Assembly: GCA_937928195.1 (NCBI GenBank)
Contig: CALEYZ010000146.1
Coordinates: 1-13,099, forward strand
Origin: an uncultured Limnohabitans sp.
GTDB lineage: Bacteria > Pseudomonadota > Gammaproteobacteria > Burkholderiales > Burkholderiaceae_C
Direction of reading: 5' to 3'
Length of the DNA stretch: 13,099 nt
A program made the position numbers and the translations under genes. The notes under the pieces are model-generated. The model was given only the letters and a program-made list of their open reading frames with translations. It did not search any database and was not told the origin of the DNA. Below, in pieces: positions 5,845-12,492 of the stretch (positions are counted from its first letter, which is position 1; the number at the start of each line of letters is the position of its first letter).

Positions 5845-7611
5845 TCAGTGCTCCGTTCCCAGGTAAGCCGCACGCACGGCGGGGCTGGCTTGAATTTCGG
5901 CAGGGGTGCCTTGGGTGAGCAAGGTGCCAAACTCCATCACCACCAGATGGTCACAAACGTCCATCACCAAGTCCATGTCGTGTTCCACCAGCAAAATACT
6001 CATGCCTTCGCTTTGCAACTGGCGCAGTACTTTGATCAAGTCTTGTTTTTCTTTGTGACGCAAACCCGCTGCAGGTTCGTCCAACAACAAGAGCGCGGGA
6101 TCGCAACACAGGGCGCGCGCAATTTCCATCAGACGCTGTGGCCCCATGGCCAAGTTGCCAGCCAACTCGTGAAGGTAATTGCCCATGCCAATGCGCGCCA
6201 ATTGATGTTGCGCCTCTTTCATGAAACGTTTTTCTTCTGCGCTGTTGGTACCCAACATGGACGAGATGACGCCAGATTCACCGCGGGTGTATGCACCCAG
6301 CGCCACGTTTTCCAATACGGTCATGTCGGGAATCATCTTCACGTGTTGGAAGGTGCGTGCCATGCCCTGGCGAGAAATTTCACGCGAGGGCAAGGCCGAG
6401 ATGTCATGACCGCGGTACGTCACTTGGCCCGAGGTCTTGGACAAGACGCCTGTGATCAGATTGAAGGTGGTTGACTTGCCCGCCCCATTGGGGCCAATCA
6501 AGCCCACAATTTGTCCGGCATGAATGTCAAAGCTGATGTCATTGACAGCGGTGAGGCCACCAAACTGTTTGCGAATTTTGTCAACCTTCAAGACCAATTC
6601 ACCCATGGCAGGCTTGCTGCGTGCATTCAAGGGCTCGGCATCTTGCCAATCCATTTTGCGGGGCGGGCGAGGCAATTTGCGGGCAACCAAGGACCACAGA
6701 CCGTCAGGCAAATATTTGAGGACCAAGACCATGGCCACACCAAACACAATGACCTCGTAGCTGCCGCTGGTGCCGATCAGTGCAGGCAGGGCCACTTGCA
6801 AATAATCGTCCAGCAGTTTGATGAGGCCTGCGCCCACCAAGGCACCCCAGACATAGCCCACCCCCCCAATCACGGCCATGAACAGGTACTCAATGCCCAT
6901 CTTCAAACCGAAAGCCGAAGGGTTGACCGTGCGTTGGAAGTGCGCAAGCAACCAACCTGCCACGGACGCAAACAAAGCCGCAATCAAAAAGATGGTGACT
7001 TTGTAACGAAAGGTGCTGATGCCCATGGCCTCTGCCATTTGGGAGCCACCCTTGAGCGAACGAATCGCCCGACCTGGTCGCGAATCGAGCAAGTTCAGCA
7101 AGGCCACTGCGCCAGCAATCAGGATGGCCCATGTGAGGATGAAAAACAAACGACCTTGACCGATGTCCAAGCCACCGATTGACAAACTCTTGAGGCCCAA
7201 CAAGCCATCGTACTTGCCCAGTGCGTCCAGGTTGCCCATGAGGTAGTACAAGGACAGGCCCCAGGCAATGGTGGCCAGGGGCAAGTAGTGGCCGGACATG
7301 CGCAAGGTGATGGCACCCACAATCAGGGCACTGATGGCGGTGAGGCCCAAGCCCACAAACAAGGTCAACCAAGGTGACATGCCGGTGTTCAAGGTCAGCC
7401 ATGCGGTGGTGTAGGCACCCACGCCAACAAACGCAGCTTGTCCAAAGGAGGTTAAGCCGCCCACACCAGTCAGCAACACCAGGCCTAAGCACACCAATGC
7501 ATACAGGCCGATGTAGTTCAGCTGTGCAATCCAGAAGTCTGGCAAAGGCAAGAGGGCCACCACAGGGACGGCGGCTGCGAGCAAGCAGATGAAAAGTTTA
7601 TGTTTGTTCAT
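5845..7611 (-). CDS. Fused ABC permease-ATPase, LivM-LivG
   Basis: A single 588-residue polypeptide joining two importer subunits. Residues about 1-310 are a LivM-type inner-membrane permease with several hydrophobic helices, the motif GGLTSFGQAAFVGVGAYTTA at 51-70, and AVIGGVGYVWGALVGA at 246-261. A short charged linker (about 311-338, Arg/Pro-rich) leads to a LivG-type ATPase: Walker A GPNGAGKST at 373-381, Q-loop Q422, Walker B LLLLDEP at 507-513 (D511, E512) and H-loop H544. The signature motif is unusual, NLAMGPQR at 486-493 instead of the common LSYGQQR type. The frame is continuous with no stop at the junction. The ATG at 7609-7611 lies one base after the livH stop; the upstream open frame to 7638 lies inside livH. 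LivM-LivG fusions are known in some proteobacterial HAAT transporters. Confidence 0.95.
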   Translation of the reverse strand: MNKHKLFICLLAAAVPVVALLPLPDFWIAQLNYIGLYALVCLGLVLLTGVGGLTSFGQAAFVGVGAYTTAWLTLNTGMSPWLTLFVGLGLTAISALIVGAITLRMSGHYLPLATIAWGLSLYYLMGNLDALGKYDGLLGLKSLSIGGLDIGQGRLFFILTWAILIAGAVALLNLLDSRPGRAIRSLKGGSQMAEAMGISTFRYKVTIFLIAALFASVAGWLLAHFQRTVNPSAFGLKMGIEYLFMAVIGGVGYVWGALVGAGLIKLLDDYLQVALPALIGTSGSYEVIVFGVAMVLVLKYLPDGLWSLVARKLPRPPRKMDWQDAEPLNARSKPAMGELVLKVDKIRKQFGGLTAVNDISFDIHAGQIVGLIGPNGAGKSTTFNLITGVLSKTSGQVTYRGHDISALPSREISRQGMARTFQHVKMIPDMTVLENVALGAYTRGESGVISSMLGTNSAEEKRFMKEAQHQLARIGMGNYLHELAGNLAMGPQRLMEIARALCCDPALLLLDEPAAGLRHKEKQDLIKVLRQLQSEGMSILLVEHDMDLVMDVCDHLVVMEFGTLLTQGTPAEIQASPAVRAAYLGTEH

Positions 7612-7612
7612 G

Positions 7613-8653
7613 TCAGTGATCCTCGTCTGAATGGCCACTGCGCAAAGAGCGCACGAGGAGAATGGGCAAGACCAAAGTGAAGACGATCACTTCTTTGAAA
7701 GCACTGGCCCAGAAGGCGCCGAAAGATTCAACGATGCCCACAAACAGCGCGCCCAACAAGGCGCCGGGGTAGCTGGCGAGTCCACCCATCACGGCAGCCA
7801 CGAAACCTTTGAGGCCAATCAAAAAGCCCGAGTCGTAGAACACGGTGGTGGTGGGGCCGATCAACAAACCCGACAGCGCGCCAATGAGGGCGGCCATGAG
7901 AAACGTCAGTTGGCCAGAGGTATGGCTGGAGATACCCATCAAACGAGCACCGGTGCGATTCACAGCGGTGGCGCGCAAAGCCTTGCCACGCAATGAACGC
8001 TCAAAGTAAAGCCACATCATGACAATGAGTGCCAATGAGGTGACAAAAATAATCACAGTTTGGCCCGTCAAGGCGACAGGCCCTAAAGTAAAACGTTCGT
8101 CCCAGAAGGTGGGGTTGCGAAAGCCTTCCGCGCCAAAGAACAAGAGGCCCAAGCCCGTCATGGCAAAGTGCACGCCCACTGAAACGATCAACAAAACCAA
8201 AGGTGTGGCTGATTCAAGAGACTGGTATGCCACGCGGTACACCAGGGGACCGAAGGCCGTCACAATGGCCACGCTCAAGGCAGCTTGCACCCACAAGGGG
8301 AACATTTGCGGTGCCGCCCAGATGGCGGCAAGCGACACAAGGATCGGAAAAATCAGGGTCTTGAGGGCGGCTTTGAAAGCGCGCACCACGTTGCCGTGGT
8401 GACGCCAGCGCTCAATCAACTCCATCAGCGACGCCACGCCGGCCAGGATCAGCAACAGCCATACCGTGCCAGGTGTTTTACCTGTTTGCAACATCGCAAG
8501 GGTGAGTGCGCCATAGGCCACAAACTCACCTTGAGGAATAAAGATCACACGCGTGACCGTGAACACCAATACAGTGGCCAACCCTAGAAGGGCATACACC
8601 GCGCCGTTGGTGACACCGTCTAGCAAGAGGATGCTGGCGATGGAGAAGTCCAT
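7613..8653 (-). CDS. livH: ABC importer permease, LivH type
   Basis: Inner-membrane permease of the HAAT importer family. It has 346 residues with multiple hydrophobic helices. It starts with GVTNGAVYALLGLATVLVF (13-31) and FIPQGEFVAYGA (38-49), and ends with the conserved LKGFVAAVMGGLASYPGALL at 281-300. The cytoplasmic loop that contacts the ATPase is around 218-243 (RSLRGKALRATAVNRTGARL). It is some 40-50 residues longer than typical LivH, the extra stretch lying at about 57-115 with a charged segment (ERWRHHGNVVRAFK at 81-94). The ATG at 8651-8653 has GGAAA upstream. It pairs with the LivM half of the next gene, from which it is separated by one base. Confidence 0.95.
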   Translation of the reverse strand: MDFSIASILLLDGVTNGAVYALLGLATVLVFTVTRVIFIPQGEFVAYGALTLAMLQTGKTPGTVWLLLILAGVASLMELIERWRHHGNVVRAFKAALKTLIFPILVSLAAIWAAPQMFPLWVQAALSVAIVTAFGPLVYRVAYQSLESATPLVLLIVSVGVHFAMTGLGLLFFGAEGFRNPTFWDERFTLGPVALTGQTVIIFVTSLALIVMMWLYFERSLRGKALRATAVNRTGARLMGISSHTSGQLTFLMAALIGALSGLLIGPTTTVFYDSGFLIGLKGFVAAVMGGLASYPGALLGALFVGIVESFGAFWASAFKEVIVFTLVLPILLVRSLRSGHSDEDH

Positions 8654-8712
8654 GAGATTTCCGATACAAAAAACACGAGGTGCAAAAGAAAGCGCGGTTT
8701 GCTTCGTCTGAG

Positions 8713-8743
8713 TGATGCGAGATGTGCCGCATCATGAGGCACA
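8713..8743. repeat. Overlapping, mutually exclusive hairpins before livH
   Basis: The 126-base gap between the binding-protein gene and livH holds two competing stems. TGATGCG (8713-8719) pairs perfectly with CGCATCA (8728-8734), and TGTGCC (8723-8728) pairs perfectly with GGCACA (8738-8743). They share bases and cannot form together. No T tract follows, so a plain terminator is unlikely. A role in 3'-end protection of the binding-protein message or reduced downstream expression is an inference. The rest of the gap shows nothing recognisable. Confidence 0.5.
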
Positions 8744-8779
8744 CCCAGCGCGCGATCCTTTGCAGGCAAGTCTGTGGTC

Positions 8780-9913
8780 TTATTCGACCTTGAACTTACC
8801 GTCCACCACTTTGGTCATCACACCGGTTTCCAGTGTGTAACCCCAGTGGTCAGCAGCCGTCCAGTTCATCACGCCGTGTGAAAACACGGTGCGGCCCATG
8901 GTTTCCAAGCTGTCGCGAATCGCAGCGCGGAACTCAGGCGTACCTGGCTTGGCTTTTTTCAGGGCCAAAGGAATGGCTTTTTCCATGGCCACTTGGAAGT
9001 CATAGGAGTGACCTGCAAACTGGTTGCGGGTGTTGGGGCCATATTCTTTTTCAAACTTCTGAACGAAGTCCAAAGCCAGCTTTTTGGAAGGATGGCTGTC
9101 GGCCAATTGGTCGCCCAACAAGGCAGGACCTGAAACCACGAAGGTGCCTTCCACAGCTTTGCCGCCAATGCGTGACAAGTCAGGTGTGGCCGCGGCGTGT
9201 GTTTGGTAAACCTTGCCTTTGTAGCCGCGCTCGACCAAACCCATTTGCGGCATGGCAGCACCAGAACCGGACGCGACCACCAAGATGGCGTCTGGGTTGG
9301 CCGATGTCAATTTCAAAGCTTGGGGCGTGACGCTGGTGTCGGTGCGTGCAAAGCGCTCAACGCCGACCATCTTGATGCCTGCTTTTTCCAGTTCAGGTTG
9401 AACAGCGTCCAACCATTGTTGGCCGTAAACGTCAGCGTAGCCCAAAAAGCCAACGGTTTTGATGCCTTGCTTTTTCATGTGCTCGATCACGGCGTGGCCC
9501 ATCACATTGTTGGACTGGGGCAAGCGGAACAACCACTTGTCTTTGCCAGGTGGCACGCCCACAGGTGAGCCTGCGATTTGCACGGTGCCGGCTTCAGAAG
9601 CGATGTCGGTCATGGCGGCAGCAACGGGTGTGAGGCAAGAGCCGAAGATCACGTCCACTTTGTCTTCTGTCACAAAGCGGCGTGCGTTGGCGGAGCCTTT
9701 GCCTGGATCGGAGGCATCGTCTAAAAGGATCACGGTGACTTTTTCACCGCCGATGGTTTTGGGGAACAGTTGCAATTGTTTTTGCATGGGCGTGCCCAAG
9801 CCAGAACCGGGGCCTGTGAGTGACAAGCTCACGCCAATTTTGATGTCGGCCAGCGCAGCGGTGCTGGTGACGGCAGTGATGGCCAAAGCCAGCAGTGTTT
9901 TCTTCATTTTCAT
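8780..9913 (-). CDS. Periplasmic substrate-binding protein, LivK/CouP type
   Basis: Periplasmic solute receptor feeding the LivH/LivMG/LivF importer. It has 377 residues. A signal peptide is clear: MKMKK, a hydrophobic core, and cleavage predicted after ALA at 20-22 before DIKIG. The mature protein opens with KIGVSLSLTGPGSGLG, the HAAT receptor pattern, and keeps the two-lobe type I fold, ending near KVVDGKFKVE. The ATG at 9911-9913 has AGGAG six bases upstream, the strongest ribosome site in the cluster, consistent with high receptor output. Placement between a CBS3-type thioesterase and the permeases suggests an aromatic acid ligand, as for CouP of Rhodopseudomonas palustris. Automatic annotation may call it a leucine/isoleucine/valine-binding protein. 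Ligand specificity cannot be read from the sequence. Confidence 0.95.
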   Translation of the reverse strand: MKMKKTLLALAITAVTSTAALADIKIGVSLSLTGPGSGLGTPMQKQLQLFPKTIGGEKVTVILLDDASDPGKGSANARRFVTEDKVDVIFGSCLTPVAAAMTDIASEAGTVQIAGSPVGVPPGKDKWLFRLPQSNNVMGHAVIEHMKKQGIKTVGFLGYADVYGQQWLDAVQPELEKAGIKMVGVERFARTDTSVTPQALKLTSANPDAILVVASGSGAAMPQMGLVERGYKGKVYQTHAAATPDLSRIGGKAVEGTFVVSGPALLGDQLADSHPSKKLALDFVQKFEKEYGPNTRNQFAGHSYDFQVAMEKAIPLALKKAKPGTPEFRAAIRDSLETMGRTVFSHGVMNWTAADHWGYTLETGVMTKVVDGKFKVE

Positions 9914-9977
9914 TGTTGTCTCCTAAGAGGTTGGGTTGGAAAAACGTTGATTAAAAAATGAACATTCAGTACGGTGC

Positions 9978-10403
9978 TTAGCTGCACAGTGCTTTGATGT
10001 CCGCGGGAACGGGAATGGCTTTGATGCGATCGGGATCGTCTGGGTGCTTGATGCAAAACGCACGCACTTCGGTGCCTTCGCACAGTACCGTGTCGCCACG
10101 CATCACCACGTGTTTGTGGAGAAAGGTTTTGTCGCGCCACTCTTGCACGCTGGTGTGAATTTGCAGTGTCTCACCATAGGTGGCGGGACGTCCAAACTTG
10201 GTGTTGATTTCCAACAGTGGCGTGCCAATGATGCCGGTGGTTTTGACCAACTCGCGCCAAGGTTTGACACCGCACTTCACAAAAAAGTTCAGTGACGAGG
10301 CGTCCATCCACTTAGAGAAGTTGGGAAAGAACACGATGCCTGCGGGGTCGCAGTCACCGAACATCACTTGCACTTCATAAACAACGGTTTTGCTCATGGT
10401 CAT
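9978..10403 (-). CDS. 4-Hydroxybenzoyl-CoA thioesterase family protein
   Basis: Cytosolic hotdog-fold thioesterase predicted to hydrolyse an aroyl-CoA to the free benzoate-type acid and CoA. It has 141 residues. The catalytic motif FGDCDPAGIVFFPNF is at 15-29, with D19 equivalent to the catalytic Asp17 of the Pseudomonas CBS3 enzyme. The following WMDASSLNFFVKCGVKPWRE, IGTPLLEI and the ending KAIPVPADIKALCS closely follow CBS3 4-hydroxybenzoyl-CoA thioesterase as I remember it. This group is distinct from the Arthrobacter type and from YbgC of the Tol system. Two starts are possible: ATG at 10401-10403 or, two codons later, ATG at 10395-10397. The second gives the same spacing to the catalytic motif as CBS3 and better room for AGAAAG. 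It lies 11 bases after the SDR gene. Vanilloyl-CoA or 4-hydroxybenzoyl-CoA is the likely substrate. Confidence 0.92.
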   Translation of the reverse strand: MTMSKTVVYEVQVMFGDCDPAGIVFFPNFSKWMDASSLNFFVKCGVKPWRELVKTTGIIGTPLLEINTKFGRPATYGETLQIHTSVQEWRDKTFLHKHVVMRGDTVLCEGTEVRAFCIKHPDDPDRIKAIPVPADIKALCS

Positions 10404-10414
10404 CTTTCTGCCGA

Positions 10415-11179
10415 TTACCGGGGTGCCATGCGCAGTGCACCGTCCAAGCGAATCACTTCGCCGTTCAAATGGCCGTTGCTGACAATGTGTGCGGCCAATT
10501 GTGCAAACTCTTCGGGTTTGCCAAGGCGTGAAGGGAAGGGGATGCTGGCGGCCAATGAAGCTTGCACGGGTTCAGGCAAGGTTTTCAACAAGGGCGTGGC
10601 GAAGATGCCAGGGGCGATGGTGCACACACGGATGCCGTGTTGTGCCAAATCGCGAGCCATGGGCAAGGTCATGCCGGCCACGCCTGCTTTGGAGGCGCTG
10701 TAGGCTTGTTGACCCACCTGACCATCAAAGGCGGCCACGGAGGCCGTGAACACCATGGCACCGCGCTCGCCGTCTTCCATCGGGTCAAGCTTGGCGCAGG
10801 CGGCTGCAAAGACGCGGGCTGCGTTGTAGGTGCCAATCAAATTGACGTTGACCACTTTGGCAAAGTCTTCCAAAGGGGCTGGATTGCCATCTTTGCCGAC
10901 AATGCGCTTGGCGGTGCCGATGCCGGCAATCTGCATCAAGATGCGTGCGCCGCCTTGGACCTTTGCGGCTTCGGCCACTGCGTTTTCCATGCTGGCGGCG
11001 TTGGTCACGTCACATTGAATGGCAATGCCGCCAATGTCTGCGGCAACCTTTTGGGCGTTCTCGAGATTGAGGTCGAGTACGGCCACTTTGGCACCCAGAC
11101 GGGCCAATTCGCGGGCGCTTGCTTCGCCCAAACCAGAGCCACCGCCGGTGACCAATGCGCTCATGCCTTGAATGTTCAT
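10415..11179 (-). CDS. SDR oxidoreductase, 3-hydroxyacyl-CoA dehydrogenase-like
   Basis: NAD-dependent short-chain dehydrogenase, predicted to oxidise a 3-hydroxyacyl-CoA to the 3-ketoacyl-CoA. It has 254 residues: cofactor motif TGGGSGLG at 11-18, D36 at the end of strand 2 favouring NAD over NADP, catalytic S147, Y160 and K164 (YSASK at 160-164), and the PG motif IAPGIFATP at 188-196. The overall pattern resembles the HSD17B10 (type II 3-hydroxyacyl-CoA dehydrogenase) branch. The canonical N-x-A-G motif reads QIAG at 83-86, so the structural Asn is Gln. The ATG at 11177-11179 has AGAGGA upstream; the upstream open frame to 11275 enters the thiolase gene. It lies 41 bases after the thiolase. 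The expected substrate is a 3-hydroxy-3-arylpropanoyl-CoA. Confidence 0.93.
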   Translation of the reverse strand: MNIQGMSALVTGGGSGLGEASARELARLGAKVAVLDLNLENAQKVAADIGGIAIQCDVTNAASMENAVAEAAKVQGGARILMQIAGIGTAKRIVGKDGNPAPLEDFAKVVNVNLIGTYNAARVFAAACAKLDPMEDGERGAMVFTASVAAFDGQVGQQAYSASKAGVAGMTLPMARDLAQHGIRVCTIAPGIFATPLLKTLPEPVQASLAASIPFPSRLGKPEEFAQLAAHIVSNGHLNGEVIRLDGALRMAPR

Positions 11180-11220
11180 GATGTCCTCTTGTGAAATGAT
11201 GTTGACTGAAATGAAGGGCT

Positions 11221-12468
11221 TCAGGTGTTGGGGTTTTCGATCAGCAAGGCAATGCCTTGGCCACCGCCCACGCACGCACTGGAGATGCCATAGCGTTTGC
11301 CACTGCGTGCCAACTCGCGTGCCAATGTGAGGGTGAGGCGAACACCGGTGGCGGCCAAGGGATGGCCCAATGCAATGGCGCCGCCATTGACGTTGAGCAA
11401 ACTGAGGTCGAGCCCCAATTCGCGGCCAACGGCCAAGGTTTGAGCACCTTGGGCTTCGTTGATTTCAAATCGGCCGATGTCTGACAGTTTCAAGCCGGTA
11501 CGGGCCAGCAACAAACGAATGGCGGGTGCGGGGCCAATGCCCATGATCTCGGGTGGCACGCCCGCCACAGCGGCCGCTACCACGCGGGCCAATGGTTTTT
11601 TGCCATGGGCTTTGGCATACGCGCCCGAGGTCACCACGCAAGCGGCGGCTGCATCAACCAAGGCCGAGCTGTTGCCACCCGTTTGAACGCCACCTTCGTA
11701 GACCGAACGCAATTTGGCCAACACGTCGGCAGGTGAAATGCGGGGGTGCGTGTCTTGCGACACTTCTGTGACCTTGCCTTGCAGCTTGATGCCGCGGGGC
11801 TTGTAGCCGTCGAGTTCAAATTTTTCGGTGATGACGGGTACGATTTCGCCGGCCAAGAAACCAGACTGTTGTGCCGCCACCGCCTTGGCAAAAGACTCAG
11901 ATGCAAACGCATCCACTTCTTCGCGCGTGATGTTGTACTTCTTGGCCAAGTTCTCGGCCGTTTGGATCATGTTGATGCCAGCCGCTGGATCTTTCAGGGC
12001 TTCCCACATGTAGTCTTTGAAGCCCACGGGTGCGCCCAGTTTGAAACCAGTGCGATGGTCAAAGGCCGCGATGGGGTTGCGCGTCATGCTTTCAGTGCCA
12101 ACGACCAGCGCCGCTTCTGCGGCACCTGATTGAATGTGCTCGCCAGCTTGACGGAACAATTCAAAGCCGGTGCCGCAAATGCGTTGTGCCATGAGCGCTG
12201 GCACTTCAACGGGCACACCTGCGTAGAGGCCAATGTGGCGAGGCAAGAAGAACTGATCAAAGTCGCCGGGGGCCATGTTGCCGGTGAGCACAGAGCCAAT
12301 GTCCTTGGCAGGAATGTCAGCGCGTTTTAGCGCTTCGCGTGCTGCTTTGATGCCCATGTCGGTGGGGGAGATGTGGCCCAAGGCGCCGCAGTAATCCACC
12401 ATGGGGGTGCGAACACCTTCGTGCATCCACACGTCGTCAAAGGCATTGAAAAATCCAGCTTGGCTCAT
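11221..12468 (-). CDS. Thiolase family protein (acetyl-CoA acyltransferase)
   Basis: Predicted degradative thiolase cleaving a 3-ketoacyl-CoA with CoA to acetyl-CoA and a CoA ester two carbons shorter, here probably an aroyl-CoA. It has 415 residues: nucleophile C98 in QRICGTGFEL (95-104), GVQTGGNSSALVDAAAA (260-276), catalytic H369 in GGAIALGHPLAATGVRL (362-378), and C399 in SACVGGGQGIALL (397-409). The NEAFA-type motif of most thiolases reads NEAQG at 337-341, which may reshape the acyl pocket. The ATG at 12466-12468 is preceded by GAAAGAAG. The gene lies between fcs (24-base gap) and the SDR gene (41-base gap). An acetyl-CoA C-acetyltransferase label is possible from automatic annotation. 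The aromatic substrate is inferred from context. Confidence 0.94.
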   Translation of the reverse strand: MSQAGFFNAFDDVWMHEGVRTPMVDYCGALGHISPTDMGIKAAREALKRADIPAKDIGSVLTGNMAPGDFDQFFLPRHIGLYAGVPVEVPALMAQRICGTGFELFRQAGEHIQSGAAEAALVVGTESMTRNPIAAFDHRTGFKLGAPVGFKDYMWEALKDPAAGINMIQTAENLAKKYNITREEVDAFASESFAKAVAAQQSGFLAGEIVPVITEKFELDGYKPRGIKLQGKVTEVSQDTHPRISPADVLAKLRSVYEGGVQTGGNSSALVDAAAACVVTSGAYAKAHGKKPLARVVAAAVAGVPPEIMGIGPAPAIRLLLARTGLKLSDIGRFEINEAQGAQTLAVGRELGLDLSLLNVNGGAIALGHPLAATGVRLTLTLARELARSGKRYGISSACVGGGQGIALLIENPNT

Positions 12469-12492
12469 GGTACTTCTTTCAGAATTTCAAAA

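Noticed and set aside
5824..6474. 216-codon open frame on the plus strand
   Set aside because: Covers the livMG-livF junction in antisense and has no domain signature.
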